Below, in pieces: positions 34,527 through 44,575 of a stretch of 64,000 nucleotides of DNA. Below the pieces are notes generated by a model. It was not told the DNA's origin. It searched no databases and saw only the letters and a list, made by a program, of their open reading frames with translations. A program made the translations under genes and the position numbers. Every line of letters starts with the position of its first letter. Position 1 is the first letter of the stretch. Source of the DNA: an uncultured Rivibacter sp. (GTDB taxonomy: Bacteria > Pseudomonadota > Gammaproteobacteria > Burkholderiales > Burkholderiaceae); contig CAMLLU010000005.1 of assembly GCA_946480925.1 (NCBI GenBank), positions 62,001-126,000 on the forward strand, given 5' to 3'.

Positions 34527-35957
34527 TCAGCCGACGCGGCCAACCTTCAGCATGTTGGTGCCGCCCGGATAGCCCATGGGCTCGCCGCAGGTGATGGCGT
34601 AGGTGTCGCCGGGCTTCAGCACGCCTGCATCCACCATCAGCGCTTCGGCGCGCTTGAGCGCTTCGTCGCGGTCGGTGTAGGCCGGCATCAGCAGCGGCCG
34701 CACGTTGCGGTACAGCGCCATCCTGCGCTGCGACTGCAGCTGCGACGTGAGGCCGTAGATCGGCACGTGGATCTTGTGCCGACTCATCCACAGTGCGGTC
34801 GAGCCCGATTCGGTGAGCGCGAGGATAGCCTTGCAGCCCAGGTGGTGCGCGGTGAACAGCGCGCCCATCGCGATGGACTGGTCGATGCGGCCGAACTGCT
34901 TGTTGGTGAAGTCTGCATCGAGCGCCACGTCTTCGGCGCGCTCGGCTTCCAGCGCGATGGCGGCCATCTGCTCCACCGTTTCCACCGGGTAGCGACCGGC
35001 AGCGGTCTCGGCGCTCAACATCACGGCGTCGGTGCCGTCGAGCACGGCGTTGGCCACGTCGCTCACTTCGGCGCGGGTGGGCACCGGGTTCACGATCATC
35101 GATTCCATCATCTGCGTGGCGGTGATCACCACGCGGTCGAGATCGCGGGCCATCTTGATCATGCGCTTCTGCAACGCCGGTACGGCCGCGTTGCCCACTT
35201 CGATCGCAAGATCGCCTCGCGCGACCATGATCCCGTCGCTGGCCTTGATGATGCCTTCGAGCACGGGGATCGCTTCGCTGCGCTCGATCTTCGCGATCAT
35301 CGCGGGCTTGTGCCGCCACGGCTCGCCGGCCACGTTGGCCAGTTGGCGCGCCATCTCCATGTCGGTGGCGTTTTTCGGAAAGCTCACCGCCAGGTATTCG
35401 CACTGGAAGCTCATCGCAGTCTTGATGTCTTCCATGTCCTTGGCGGTCAACGCCGGCGCCGTGAGGCCACCGCCCTGCTTGTTGATGCCCTTGTTGTTGG
35501 ACAGCTCGCCGCCGATCTTGACGATGGTGTGCACCGCCTCGCCGACCACGCGATCGACCGTCAGCACGATGAGGCCGTCGTTGAGCAGCAGCGTGTCGCC
35601 GGGCTTCACGTCGCGGGGCAGCTCCTTGTAGTCCAGCCCCACGCCCATCACGTCGCCCGGCTCGATGCGCGCCGCATCGAGCACGAACTCCTGGCCGTGC
35701 TCGAGCATCACCTTGCCCTCGGCGAACTTGCCGACGCGGATCTTCGGGCCTTGCAGGTCTGCCATGATGGCGACCTCCTTGCCCGCACGCTTGCCGGCTT
35801 CGCGCACGAGCATGGCCCGGTCGATGTGGTCCTGCGCCTTGCCGTGCGAGAAGTTGAGCCGCACGACGTCGACGCCGGCGCGGATCATGCGCTCGAGGAT
35901 TTCAGGGGAAGAGGACGCGGGGCCGAGGGTAGCAACGATCTTGGTAGCGCGAGGCAT
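34527..35957 (-). CDS. pyk: Pyruvate kinase
   Basis: A 476-residue enzyme converting phosphoenolpyruvate and ADP to pyruvate and ATP. Features include RATKIVATLGPASSSPE at the N-terminus, VRLNFSHG, MADLQGPKIRVG, the catalytic-lysine region AKIERSEA, the metal-binding MVARGDLAIEVG, ATQMMESM and SAETAAGRYPVE. The C-terminal domain ends PGGTNMLKVGRVG. It lies downstream of pgk on the same strand, 73 bases after the pgk stop, in a glycolytic cluster with fba. Confidence 0.96.
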   Translation of the reverse strand: MPRATKIVATLGPASSSPEILERMIRAGVDVVRLNFSHGKAQDHIDRAMLVREAGKRAGKEVAIMADLQGPKIRVGKFAEGKVMLEHGQEFVLDAARIEPGDVMGVGLDYKELPRDVKPGDTLLLNDGLIVLTVDRVVGEAVHTIVKIGGELSNNKGINKQGGGLTAPALTAKDMEDIKTAMSFQCEYLAVSFPKNATDMEMARQLANVAGEPWRHKPAMIAKIERSEAIPVLEGIIKASDGIMVARGDLAIEVGNAAVPALQKRMIKMARDLDRVVITATQMMESMIVNPVPTRAEVSDVANAVLDGTDAVMLSAETAAGRYPVETVEQMAAIALEAERAEDVALDADFTNKQFGRIDQSIAMGALFTAHHLGCKAILALTESGSTALWMSRHKIHVPIYGLTSQLQSQRRMALYRNVRPLLMPAYTDRDEALKRAEALMVDAGVLKPGDTYAITCGEPMGYPGGTNMLKVGRVG

Positions 35958-36030
35958 GGATGTTCCTGTTGTCTCCGTCGTGATTCTTCTTCAAGACCCG
36001 CGGCCACTTTCCGCGGGCCGCGAATAAAGG

Positions 36031-37233
36031 TTATGCCGCTGACGACGATGCGCGGCGCTGCAGGATCTCGAAGGCCGGCAGCGTCTTGCCTTCGAGCACT
36101 TCGAGGAAGGCACCACCACCGGTGGAGATGTAGCCGACATCTTTTTCGATGCCGTACTTCGCGATGGCAGCCAGCGTATCGCCGCCGCCTGCAATACTGA
36201 AGGCGCTCGACCCGGCGATCGCGCAGGCGATGGTTTCGGTGCCCTTGGCGAACGCGTCGAACTCGAACACACCCACCGGCCCGTTCCACACGATGGTGCC
36301 CGCGGCCTTGAGTTGCTCGGCCAGCACTGCCGCGGTCTTGGGGCCGATGTCGAGGATCAGGTCGTCATCGGCCACGTCGGTGGCGGCCTTCACGGTAGCG
36401 GCGGCGTCAGGCTTGAACTCCTTGGCCACCACCACGTCCACCGGAATGGGCACGGCGGCACCGCGCGCCTTCATGGCTTCGATCACGGCCTTGGCCTCAC
36501 CCACGAGGTCCGGCTCGGCCAGCGACTTGCCGATCTTCAAACCGGCCGCCAGCATGAAGGTGTTGGCGATGCCACCGCCGACGATGAGCTGGTCCACGTT
36601 CTTGGCCAGGCTTTGCAGGATGGTGAGCTTCGTGCTGACCTTGGAACCCGCGACGATGGCCGCGAGCGGGCGCTTCGGATTTGCCAGCGCCTTGCTGATC
36701 GCGTCGATCTCGGCCGCCAGCAGCGGGCCGGCGCAGGCCGCCTTGGCGAATTGCGCGATGCCGTAGGTGGAGGCTTCGGCACGGTGGGCGGTGCCGAATG
36801 CGTCGTGCACAAAGATGTCGCACAGCGCGGCCATCTTTTTCGCCAACTCTTCGCTGTTCTTCTTTTCGCCCTTGTTGAGGCGGCAGTTCTCGAGCAGCAC
36901 CACGGAGCCGGGCTTCACGTCGACGCCATCGACCCAGTTGCCCACCAGCGGCACGTCACGCCCCAGCAGCTCGCCCAGGCGCTTGGCCACCGGGGCCAGC
37001 GAATCTTCCGGCTTGAACTCGCCTTCGGTCGGACGGCCCAGATGCGAGGTCACCATCACCGCGGCGCCGGCCTTCAGTGCCAACTCGACGCACGGCACGC
37101 TGGCGCGAATGCGGGTGTCTTCGGTGATGTTGCCGGCATCGTCTTGCGGCACGTTGAGGTCGGCCCGGATGAACACGCGCTGGCCGGCGGCTTTGCCCTG
37201 GGCTGCGAGGTCGGAGAAGCGAAGAACGTTCAT
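36031..37233 (-). CDS. pgk: Phosphoglycerate kinase
   Basis: A 400-residue two-domain kinase interconverting 1,3-bisphosphoglycerate and 3-phosphoglycerate. Visible: [72 protein letters not shown] and the C-terminal [16 protein letters not shown] and [16 protein letters not shown] blocks. Full length. It is upstream of pyk in the glycolytic run; gap, the common next neighbour, is not in the window, and azlDC lie on its other side. Confidence 0.97.
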   Translation of the reverse strand: MNVLRFSDLAAQGKAAGQRVFIRADLNVPQDDAGNITEDTRIRASVPCVELALKAGAAVMVTSHLGRPTEGEFKPEDSLAPVAKRLGELLGRDVPLVGNWVDGVDVKPGSVVLLENCRLNKGEKKNSEELAKKMAALCDIFVHDAFGTAHRAEASTYGIAQFAKAACAGPLLAAEIDAISKALANPKRPLAAIVAGSKVSTKLTILQSLAKNVDQLIVGGGIANTFMLAAGLKIGKSLAEPDLVGEAKAVIEAMKARGAAVPIPVDVVVAKEFKPDAAATVKAATDVADDDLILDIGPKTAAVLAEQLKAAGTIVWNGPVGVFEFDAFAKGTETIACAIAGSSAFSIAGGGDTLAAIAKYGIEKDVGYISTGGGAFLEVLEGKTLPAFEILQRRASSSAA

Positions 37234-37300
37234 GGTCGGATGAAACTAGAGTTGGGATTCTAAAGAAACCGAGTTACAAGCCGGCGTCAGCGACGCACGC

Positions 37301-37630
37301 TCACCAGCCAAGTCCAAGGCGTAGCGGCAACAACACCGCCATGCCGACGAGGATGGTGCCCAGGATGCCGCGCCGCCAGAAGAAATAGACGCTGGCAGCG
37401 GCCACTGCAAACAGCCGTGCGTCACGCCACGTGTCGATCAACTCGCCGTGGCTCATCACGATTTCCGGCACCACCACCGCGGTGAGCGCGGCCAGCGGCG
37501 CGTAGCGCAGCCCGCGCTGCCCCCACTGCGGGAGCACGAGCTCGCGTTCCGAGATGAAGAAGAAGCAGCGCGTCACCACCGTGACGACCGCCAAGCCGAC
37601 GATGGTGACGAAGGCTTCGACCGAATTCAT
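37301..37630 (-). CDS. azlD: AzlD family branched-chain amino acid export subunit
   Basis: A 109-residue membrane protein with four hydrophobic helices, matching the small AzlD/YgaH subunit (VVTRCFFFISERE, GLRYAPLAALTAVVVPEI). It works with AzlC in export of branched-chain amino acids. The start overlaps the azlC stop (ATGA). It ends 67 bases before the pgk start on the same strand. Confidence 0.88.
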   Translation of the reverse strand: MNSVEAFVTIVGLAVVTVVTRCFFFISERELVLPQWGQRGLRYAPLAALTAVVVPEIVMSHGELIDTWRDARLFAVAAASVYFFWRRGILGTILVGMAVLLPLRLGLGW

Positions 37631-38433
37631 GCACGGCCTCCAGTGGCTGCATCGGCAGCGCCAGCACGTTGGGAGCCATGGCCTTTGCCGATTTCGTGTC
37701 GCAGGAACTGCTGCAGCCGCCGGGCCGCACCGCCGCCGGTGCCGTCGAGCAACAGCCCGATACACACCGCCGCAGCAATGGCCACCACGATGTTGAGCTT
37801 GAGCGGCAACGCAAACGCGGCCACCGCGGCAGCACCGGCCACCAGTGCGGCCAGCGCAGTCACGCGGTCGGACACCAGCGAATGGGTCAGCCCCAGCAGC
37901 GCCAGCGTGCCGGCAAACCCGAGGCTCCATTGCGGCGGGATCGCCTCGGCCAGCACGATACCCAGCACGGAGGTGACCTGCCAAGAAACCCAGGTCACGG
38001 CCACGGTGCCGAAGTAATACTCCAACGCGCCGCGCGCGTCCTGAGGATTGGGAAAGCGCTGCATGAACAGCACATAGTTCAGGTCGGCGGCGAAGTAGCC
38101 GATGGCCAGCCGCTGCACCCGCGGAAAGCGCATCAGGTAGGGCCGCCAGGCGGCACTGAAGATTGCGAAGCGCAGGTTCACGCACAGCGCCGTGGCCCAG
38201 ATCACCCACATCGGCGCGCCCACGGCGATGAGTGGCAAGGCCGCCAGCTGCGAGCTGCCGGCATACACGGTGAAGGTCATCAGCAGCGCCAGCGGCACCG
38301 ACAGGCCGCTCTTGACCATGGCCACCCCGGTCACCAAGCCCCAGGCGGCCAGGCCCAGGGACACCGGCGCCATCTCCCGGGCGCCCTTGCGAAAGTTGGG
38401 GTGGGAAACGAGTTGGCGCAGGCTGGCAGACAT
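37627..38433 (-). CDS. azlC: AzlC family branched-chain amino acid exporter
   Basis: A 268-residue membrane protein of the AzlC/YgaZ family. Characteristic stretches are REMAPVSLGLAAWGLVTGVAM, TFTVYAGSSQLAALPLI and LCVNLRFAIFSAAWRPYL, with seven or more hydrophobic helices. It pairs with the overlapping azlD to form a branched-chain amino acid exporter. The ATG at 38433 starts the conserved protein; the open frame upstream is not conserved-looking. Confidence 0.9.
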   Translation of the reverse strand: MSASLRQLVSHPNFRKGAREMAPVSLGLAAWGLVTGVAMVKSGLSVPLALLMTFTVYAGSSQLAALPLIAVGAPMWVIWATALCVNLRFAIFSAAWRPYLMRFPRVQRLAIGYFAADLNYVLFMQRFPNPQDARGALEYYFGTVAVTWVSWQVTSVLGIVLAEAIPPQWSLGFAGTLALLGLTHSLVSDRVTALAALVAGAAAVAAFALPLKLNIVVAIAAAVCIGLLLDGTGGGAARRLQQFLRHEIGKGHGSQRAGAADAATGGRA

Positions 38434-38500
38434 GCGCCGGATTCTCCCACCGCCTTCGCGCCCACTTGGGCGCTGGGGGATGGGCCGGGCGAGCCAGCGA

Positions 38501-38887
38501 TCAGGCGTCTTGTGAGCGGCTCTTGCCCGTCTTGCCGGCGGGCCGGTCGGACGACTTGTCGCCTTCCGCCGCGGCATCGGCCGGCGCAGCCGCCGCCTTG
38601 GGTACGTTCCGCGCGATCGTCGGAGTCACCCCTTCGAGCTTGTTTTCGCGCATGTACTCGTCCATTTCGCGCCAGCCCGCGAACACTGCAGCCTTCTGCG
38701 CCTTCGGATTGAGCGCGTAGCAGTCCTCGATGGCGCGAACCGCATGGCGGCAGGCGCTGCCGATGGCCTTGCCCTCAGCCTCCTTCATGGCGGCCACCTT
38801 CTCCGGAGAGTCGATGCCCAGCGCGTCGCAGCCGGCCAGCGACAGGACAGCAAGGGCGATGGCGAAGGGAGCAAACAGGCGGTACAT
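38501..38887 (-). CDS. Small predicted lipoprotein
   Basis: A 128-residue protein with a lipobox SLAGCDALG (cysteine about residue 20), then a helical region with three further cysteines or near-conserved residues (SACRHAVRAIEDCYALNPKAQKAAVFAGWREMDEYM). The tail from about residue 95 is alanine-, proline- and lysine-rich and looks disordered. It resembles conserved Burkholderiales lipoproteins without known function. It has its own start region, and htpX lies upstream behind a terminator. Confidence 0.75.
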   Translation of the reverse strand: MYRLFAPFAIALAVLSLAGCDALGIDSPEKVAAMKEAEGKAIGSACRHAVRAIEDCYALNPKAQKAAVFAGWREMDEYMRENKLEGVTPTIARNVPKAAAAPADAAAEGDKSSDRPAGKTGKSRSQDA

Positions 38888-38944
38888 GACGGGCTCGGAG
38901 GTCTTGTGGTGGATATCGGCCGCCGCGACGCCTTACTTGAGACA

Positions 38945-38976
38945 AGAAACAAGACGGCCCGCCGAAGGCGGGCCGT
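38945..38976 (-). terminator. Rho-independent terminator after htpX
   Basis: Stem ACGGCCCGCC / GGCGGGCCGT with a 3-base loop. On the minus strand it is followed by CTTGTTTCTTG. It lies 22 bases beyond the htpX stop. Confidence 0.8.
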
Positions 38977-38998
38977 GCGGAGCGCATGTCGTGAACGA

Positions 38999-39847
38999 TC
39001 AGACGCCGCGCGCCATTGCCATCAGGCGTTCGACCCGTTCCTCGGTGGATGGGTGGGTACTGAACAGCCCACGCAGGCCGCCGCCGGACAGCGGATTCAT
39101 GATCATCATCTGCGCCGTCTCGGGGTGGCGCTCGGCCGCCTCCAGCGGCATGCCCTGCGCGTAGCGGTGGATCTTCTGCAGAGCGCTAGCCAGCGCTTGC
39201 GGGTCACCCGAGATCTCGGCACCGCCGCGGTCGGCCTCGAACTCGCGAGCACGGCTGATCGCCATCTGGATCAGGCTGGCCACCAACGGGGCGAGGATGG
39301 CCACCAGCAGGCCGACGATCGGGTTGGCCGGGCGGCCTTCCTCGTCGCGGCCACCGAAGAACATCGCGAAGTTCGCCAGCATCGAGATCGCACCGGCCAT
39401 GGTGGCGCTGATGGTCGAGATCAGGATGTCGCGGTGCTTCACGTGTGCCAGCTCGTGCGCCATGACGCCCCGCAGCTCGCGCTCGTTGAGCACGCGCAGG
39501 ATGCCGGTGGTGGCGGCCACCGCCGCGTTTTGCGGGTTGCGGCCGGTGGCGAACGCGTTGGGCGCTTCTTCATTGATGAGGTAGACCCGCGGCATCGGCA
39601 ACTGCGCGCGCTGCGCCAGGTCGCTGACCATGCGATAGAACTGCGGCGCGGTCGATTCGTCGACTTCCTGCGCGTTGTACATGCGCAGCACCATCTTGTC
39701 GCTGAACCAGTAGCTGAAGAAGTTCATCGCCACGGCCACGGCGAGCGCGATGAACATGCCACTCTGGCCGCCGATCAGCGCACCGATGGCCATGAACAGC
39801 GCCGTGATGGCTGCCATCAGGATGGCGGTCTTCATCAGATTCCACAT
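38999..39847 (-). CDS. htpX: Membrane zinc metalloprotease HtpX
   Basis: A 282-residue inner-membrane M48 protease for membrane protein quality control. Two N-terminal hydrophobic segments (about 7-50) precede the active site [12 protein letters not shown] (HExxH at 131-135), a second pair of membrane segments (about 148-200) and the third zinc ligand region [12 protein letters not shown]. The C-terminus has [14 protein letters not shown], typical of the family. It lies 66 bases downstream of fmt on the same strand. Confidence 0.95.
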   Translation of the reverse strand: MWNLMKTAILMAAITALFMAIGALIGGQSGMFIALAVAVAMNFFSYWFSDKMVLRMYNAQEVDESTAPQFYRMVSDLAQRAQLPMPRVYLINEEAPNAFATGRNPQNAAVAATTGILRVLNERELRGVMAHELAHVKHRDILISTISATMAGAISMLANFAMFFGGRDEEGRPANPIVGLLVAILAPLVASLIQMAISRAREFEADRGGAEISGDPQALASALQKIHRYAQGMPLEAAERHPETAQMMIMNPLSGGGLRGLFSTHPSTEERVERLMAMARGV

Positions 39848-39913
39848 CGTCGATTTCCTTTCCTGCCTCCGGCAGGAGGCTGCGGCAAGCAGATGCGGGT
39901 AGCGCCTGGGAGT

Positions 39914-40873
39914 TCAACCGGCTGCGCCGGAGAGCTGCGTACCTGCTGCAAACGGCAGGGCCTGCAGAAATTCCGCTGCAGTGACGCGTTTACCGCCAGG
40001 CCTTTGCAGCTGAGTGAGCACTAGCGATCCGTCTCCGCAAGCCACCACCAGCCGGCCGGCTTCCGCCCGTTGCACCACACCGGGTTCTCCGTGTGCATCG
40101 GCGAGGTCAGCTCGCCATAGCTTGATGGTCTGGTCGCCCAGCGTGAAGGTGGCACCGGGAAAAGGGTCGAAGGCTCGCACGCGACGTTCGATCTGCGCGG
40201 CAGAGGCGGTCCAGTCGATCGACGCCTCGTGTTTTTCGACCTTGTGGGCGTAAGTGACGCCGGCTTCCGGCTGCTTCGTGGCGTGGAGACCGCCGCAAGC
40301 TGCAAGCTCCAACGCCTCGACGATCAGCCGGCCGCCCAGTGCGGCAAGCCGGTCGTGCAGGCTTGCGGTGGTGTCGTCGGCGCGGATCGGCTCTCGCTCG
40401 GCCAGCAGCATGTCGCCCGTGTCCAGCCCTTCGTCCATCTGCATGATGGTGATGCCGGTTTCGGCATCACCTGCTTCGATGGCGCGGTGGATCGGTGCAG
40501 CCCCGCGCCAGCGCGGCAGCAGTGAGGCGTGGATGTTCAGGCAGCCAAGCCGCGGCGTCTTCAGCACCCAAGAAGGCAGGATCAGACCGTAAGCCGCCAC
40601 CACCATCACGTCGGCCCCGGCGGCCTCCAGCGCGGCCCGCGCTTCGGCGGCGTCATCAGGGTATTTGCCATCCAACTTCAGGCTGCGAGGCTGCGCCACC
40701 GGCAGACCATGTTCCAGTGCGAATTGCTTGACCGGGGATGCCTGCAGCTTCATGCCCCGCCCCGCCGGCCGATCCGGCTGAGTGAGCACCAGCACGACTT
40801 CAAAACCGGCGGCATACAGCCGCTCCAGCGCTACCCGTGCAAATTCCGGCGTTCCGGCAAAAGCCAGCTTCAT
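39914..40873 (-). CDS. fmt: Methionyl-tRNA formyltransferase
   Basis: A 319-residue enzyme that formylates initiator Met-tRNA from 10-formyl-THF. The N-terminal catalytic domain has [64 protein letters not shown] and [13 protein letters not shown]. The C-terminal tRNA-binding domain begins near residue 205 ([14 protein letters not shown]). It lies 13 bases downstream of def on the same strand, the usual def-fmt operon. Confidence 0.96.
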   Translation of the reverse strand: MKLAFAGTPEFARVALERLYAAGFEVVLVLTQPDRPAGRGMKLQASPVKQFALEHGLPVAQPRSLKLDGKYPDDAAEARAALEAAGADVMVVAAYGLILPSWVLKTPRLGCLNIHASLLPRWRGAAPIHRAIEAGDAETGITIMQMDEGLDTGDMLLAEREPIRADDTTASLHDRLAALGGRLIVEALELAACGGLHATKQPEAGVTYAHKVEKHEASIDWTASAAQIERRVRAFDPFPGATFTLGDQTIKLWRADLADAHGEPGVVQRAEAGRLVVACGDGSLVLTQLQRPGGKRVTAAEFLQALPFAAGTQLSGAAG

Positions 40874-40886
40874 CGCTTGCCCCCGG

Positions 40887-41402
40887 TCAAACCGTGCGCT
40901 CTTCTTCGCGCGTCTTCTTCAGCATCTTGCTTTTGATGCGGTTGCGCTTGAGCGGCGACAGGTATTCGACGAACACCTTGCCCACCAAATGGTCCATCTC
41001 ATGCTGCACGCACACCGCCAGCAGGCCCTCGGCGTCGAACTGGTAGGGCTGGCCGTCCCGGCCCAGTGCCTTCACGGTGACGCGGGCGTGGCGCTGCACC
41101 TTGTCGTAGATCTGCGGCACCGACAGGCAGCCCTCGTCGCCCACGGCCATCTCGTCGCTGGCCCACACGATTTCCGGGTTGATGAGCGCCCGGGGCTCGT
41201 TGCGCTCCTCGGACGTGTCGATCACGATCACCCGTTCGTGCACATCCACCTGCGTGGCCGCAAGGCCCACGCCTTGCGCTTCGTACATGGTCTCGAACAT
41301 ATCGTCCACCAGCCTGCGGATGTGCTCGTCCACCTGAACCACCGGCTTGGCGACGGTGTGCAGACGAGGGTCGGGATAGCGGAGGATGTTCAGCAAAGCC
41401 AT
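40887..41402 (-). CDS. def: Peptide deformylase
   Basis: A 171-residue iron or zinc hydrolase that removes the N-formyl group from nascent proteins. All three motifs are present: GVGLAATQ (44-51), EGCLSVP (90-96, metal ligand C92) and QHEMDHLVG (133-141, H134 and H138 as ligands, E135 catalytic). The C-terminus [15 protein letters not shown] is lysine-rich. The ATG at 41402 is the family start. It diverges from the LysM gene across a 262-base gap. Confidence 0.96.
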   Translation of the reverse strand: MALLNILRYPDPRLHTVAKPVVQVDEHIRRLVDDMFETMYEAQGVGLAATQVDVHERVIVIDTSEERNEPRALINPEIVWASDEMAVGDEGCLSVPQIYDKVQRHARVTVKALGRDGQPYQFDAEGLLAVCVQHEMDHLVGKVFVEYLSPLKRNRIKSKMLKKTREEERTV

Positions 41403-41664
41403 GGCAATCGATCGAAAAGCGGTGGGCCATCCACGGCGCCTATGAGCGCTGCAACTGTGGATGGCGCGCAACGAAAGGCATGGTTTCGGCTCATCGGGAG
41501 CCAGATACCTGAGGCCAATTTCATTGCGGCATCAATGGTTTATGGGCAGAATCTGTGAAACTAAGTGAGGATTTTCGGCGAAGCTGCAAGGCTCGCGCGA
41601 GGACCCCCTATCAACCACAGGGCGTTGGGAATTGTCGCACCGGCGCCGCTTGGAGACCTGTTTC

Positions 41665-42861
41665 ATGAGCCGTCGTGCCCCGCAAGCCCCCCGCCCCGCC
41701 CGCCTGTTGCCGGGCACCTTGACGCAGCGGGTTGCTGCGGTAGCGGCCCTCGGGATCCTCAGCGCCGGCGCCGCCTTGGCCCAAACCTTCCCCAATCTGC
41801 CCATCACACCCGGCCAGCGCTCCACCGCCCAACAAGTGGCTCAGGCCGGCGTGCCGCTGTCGGAACTCTCGCCCAACGCGCCGGACTCCTACACCGTCAA
41901 GCGTGGCGACACGTTGTGGGGTATTTCCGGGCTGTTCCTCAAGACGCCATGGCGCTGGCCCGAGCTGTGGGGCATGAACATGGAGCAGATCCGCAACCCC
42001 CACCTGATCTTCCCCGGCCAGATCCTCGTGCTCGAAAAGTCCGGCGACCGTGCCCGACTGCGCGTCGGGCAGCCGGTGGGCCCTGACGGTACGGTGAAGG
42101 TGTCTCCCCGCGTGCGCGGCGAAAGCATCGACAACGGTGCCATCGCGTCGATCCCGCTGCACCTGATCGAGCCCTTCCTCAATGAGGCGGTGATCTTCGA
42201 GAACAATGAACTCGACCGCGCACCGCGCATCGTGGCCACCCAGGAGGGCCGCGTGCTGCTGGGCAAGGGCGATACGGCTTACGTGCGTGGCGACCTCAGC
42301 AACCTGCGCGAATGGCGAGTGTTCCGCTCTGCCAAGCCGCTGACCGACCCCACCACCAACCAGGTGCTCGGTTACGAGGCCGCCTACGTCGGCACCGCCG
42401 AATACGTGCGGCCTGGCGACACGCGCAACGTCAACGGCACGACCGAGATCGTCCCGGCCACCTTCACGATCACCGGCATCCGCCAGGAGGCCGGCGTCGG
42501 CGACCGGCTGGCTCCGGTGCCGGCACGCGACTTCAGCAACTATGTGCCTCATGCGCCAGCCGGCCAGATGTCCGGGCAGATTGCCGCGCTGTATGGCGAG
42601 GCCCTGTCTGCGGGGCAGAACCAGATCGTGACGCTGAACAAAGGTGCACGTGACGGCATGGAGCGCGGCCACGTGCTGGCCTTGTGGCGCGACGGTAGCC
42701 GCGCGCTCGACAAGACCCAGGAACGCCCGGTGGCCATCAAGCTTCCGGACGAGCGGCATGGCCTGCTGTTCGTGTTCCGCGTGTTCGATCGCATGTCCTA
42801 CGCGCTGATCCTGTCGTCGCAGGATGCCGTGCGCGTCGGCGACCGCTTCACGCAACCCTGA
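41665..42861 (+). CDS. LysM-domain peptidoglycan-binding protein
   Basis: A 398-residue exported protein. Residues 1-40 hold an arginine-rich n-region and a hydrophobic core ending AGAALAQ. A LysM domain (about 75-122) has YTVKRGDTLWGISG, WRWPELWGMN and NPHLIFPGQILVL. The remaining 270 residues are beta-rich without a recognised domain. Members of this family lie upstream of dprA in betaproteobacteria. The start is the ATG with GGAGA nine bases before it. The 262-base gap upstream carries only a weak promoter-like pair (TTGCGG 41524, CAGAAT 41547). Confidence 0.88.
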   Translation: MSRRAPQAPRPARLLPGTLTQRVAAVAALGILSAGAALAQTFPNLPITPGQRSTAQQVAQAGVPLSELSPNAPDSYTVKRGDTLWGISGLFLKTPWRWPELWGMNMEQIRNPHLIFPGQILVLEKSGDRARLRVGQPVGPDGTVKVSPRVRGESIDNGAIASIPLHLIEPFLNEAVIFENNELDRAPRIVATQEGRVLLGKGDTAYVRGDLSNLREWRVFRSAKPLTDPTTNQVLGYEAAYVGTAEYVRPGDTRNVNGTTEIVPATFTITGIRQEAGVGDRLAPVPARDFSNYVPHAPAGQMSGQIAALYGEALSAGQNQIVTLNKGARDGMERGHVLALWRDGSRALDKTQERPVAIKLPDERHGLLFVFRVFDRMSYALILSSQDAVRVGDRFTQP

Positions 42862-42882
42862 GCCCCCCCTAGGCCTCCTCCA

Positions 42883-43986
42883 GTGATCGAGCGCGATGAG
42901 CTCGCAGCTTGGCTGCGGCTGGCCGAGACGCCGCAGGTCGGACCGATCGCCGGTCGCCGGCTTCTGGCCGCGCTCGGGTCGCCTCAAGCTATTTTCAATG
43001 CAGACATTGCCTCGCTGCGCGAGCTTGTGAGCCCCAGCGAGGCTGACGCTCTGCAGCAGCTTCCCGAGGCATTTGCCGCGCAGCTCGACCTCACCTGGAA
43101 TTGGCTGAACGAGGGTAGCGACCGCTCCGTGCTGACGCTGGGCGATGACACCTACCCCGCAGCATTGCTGGAAACCGCCGATCCGCCACTGCTGCTGTAC
43201 GTGACGGGCAATGCGGACTTCCTGCGCCGTCCCAGCATTGCGATCGTCGGCAGCCGCAACCCGACACCTCAAGGCGCTGACAACGCCCGCGCGTTTGCCA
43301 CCACTTTCAGCCAAGCCGGACTCACGGTGGTGTCGGGGCTCGCATTGGGCATCGACGGCGCCGCACATGAGGGCGGTCTCAGCGGGCCGGGTGGCACGAT
43401 AGCGGTGGTCGGCACCGGGCTCGACCGCGTCTACCCCAAGAGGCACCACGACCTGGCACATCGCATTGCCCGCAATGGCGCGCTCGTGAGCGAATACCCG
43501 CTGGGCATGCCGCCGCTGCCGCCCAACTTCCCAAAACGCAACCGCATCATTGCCGGACTGGCCAGTGGCACGCTGGTGGTCGAGGCCGCGTTGCAATCTG
43601 GTTCGCTGATCACTGCGCGACTGGCCGTCGAAATGGGCCGCGAAGTGTTCGCGATTCCGGGCTCGATCCATTCGCCGCAGTCTCGTGGCTGCCATGCGCT
43701 GATCAAGCAAGGTGCCAAGCTGGTGGACAGTGCACAAGATGTGCTGGAAGAGCTTCGCTGGCTGCCCGCTCCTGCGCCGTCGGGCGCACCGGAGGAGGCA
43801 GCAGACGCGACACCAATGGACCCGGTGCTGGCGGCCTTGGGCTATGACCCTGTCAATCTCGACGCACTGTGTGCCCGCACTGGGTATGCACCCGCTGCGC
43901 TGAGTGCACGCTTGCTCGAGCTCGAACTCGAAGGGCAGGTGGCACGCCTGCCCGGGCAGCTGTTCCAGCGCCTGGCACAGGGTTGA
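42883..43986 (+). CDS. dprA: DNA-processing protein DprA
   Basis: A 367-residue protein that binds incoming single-stranded DNA and loads RecA during natural transformation. The Rossmann-like core has SIAIVGSRNPTPQG, VVSGLALGIDGAAHEGGL, TIAVVGTGLDRVYPKRH, FPKRNRIIAGLA and VFAIPGSIHSPQSRGCHALIKQGAKLV. A C-terminal winged helix (about 300-365) is present. It is a GTG start at 42883, 21 bases after the LysM gene. Confidence 0.95.
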   Translation: MIERDELAAWLRLAETPQVGPIAGRRLLAALGSPQAIFNADIASLRELVSPSEADALQQLPEAFAAQLDLTWNWLNEGSDRSVLTLGDDTYPAALLETADPPLLLYVTGNADFLRRPSIAIVGSRNPTPQGADNARAFATTFSQAGLTVVSGLALGIDGAAHEGGLSGPGGTIAVVGTGLDRVYPKRHHDLAHRIARNGALVSEYPLGMPPLPPNFPKRNRIIAGLASGTLVVEAALQSGSLITARLAVEMGREVFAIPGSIHSPQSRGCHALIKQGAKLVDSAQDVLEELRWLPAPAPSGAPEEAADATPMDPVLAALGYDPVNLDALCARTGYAPAALSARLLELELEGQVARLPGQLFQRLAQG

Positions 43987-44065
43987 CGGGCGCAGCGATA
44001 CCCGCGCGCAAAGCCTTACTTTTTGCCGCCGCCACACGGCGACCCTCGGGTATAGTGGACTCACC

Positions 44066-44518
44066 ATGTTTGACGTACTCGTCTACCTGTACGAAAACTA
44101 CTGGCGCCCTGACGCCTGCCCCGACCACGCACAGCTGACCCGCAAACTGTCGGCCGTCGGGTTCGAAAGCGAAGAAATCCAAGAGGCCCTGTCCTGGCTC
44201 GACGGCTTGGCGAGCGCGGCCGAGTCACACGACGGCATTCAGGGCGCTCACAGTCTGCGCGTCTATACCCCTGCCGAGCAGGAACACCTGGGCGAAGAGT
44301 CGGTGGGCTTCATCAGCTTCCTTGAATCAGCCGGCGTGTTGCGGCCGCCGATGCGTGAAATCGTTGTGGATCGTGCGATGGCCATCCCCGGCGGGCCGGT
44401 ACCGCTCGAAGACCTGAAGATCATCGTGCTGATGGTGTTCTGGAGCCTGGGTGAAGAGCCCGACGCGTTGATCCTTGACGAGCTGTTCGTCGACGTCGCG
44501 GACCGCCTGATCCACTGA
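44066..44518 (+). CDS. smg: Smg family protein (DUF494)
   Basis: A 150-residue DUF494/Smg protein, recognised from the opening MFDVLVYLYENYW, the LSAVGFESEEIQEALSWL helix and the C-terminal LKIIVLMVFWS region. The function is unknown; it commonly lies between dprA and topA. The ATG at 44066 is the family start; the frame is open upstream inside dprA. Here topA does not follow. A bidirectional terminator and the convergent DUF1631 gene come next. Confidence 0.92.
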   Translation: MFDVLVYLYENYWRPDACPDHAQLTRKLSAVGFESEEIQEALSWLDGLASAAESHDGIQGAHSLRVYTPAEQEHLGEESVGFISFLESAGVLRPPMREIVVDRAMAIPGGPVPLEDLKIIVLMVFWSLGEEPDALILDELFVDVADRLIH

Positions 44519-44543
44519 GCGATCGCGTCAACGACGAAGAAAC

Positions 44544-44575
44544 AAAAGGCCACCTTGAGGTGGCCTTTTGTTTTC
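44544..44575. terminator. Bidirectional terminator between smg and the DUF1631 gene
   Basis: An 11-bp perfect stem (AAAAGGCCACC / GGTGGCCTTTT) with a 4-base loop TTGA, with T-runs on both strands. It can stop smg transcripts on the plus strand and, overlapping the last base pairs before its stop, DUF1631 transcripts on the minus strand. Confidence 0.9.

Noticed and set aside
39864..39878. CCTGCC/GGCAGG hairpin between fmt and htpX
   Set aside because: Short stem without a T-tract, in the htpX leader; not enough to call a terminator or regulatory element.
41611..44067. 818-codon minus-strand frame opposite the LysM protein and dprA
   Set aside because: Covers two conserved plus-strand genes and ends inside the smg leader; no domain.
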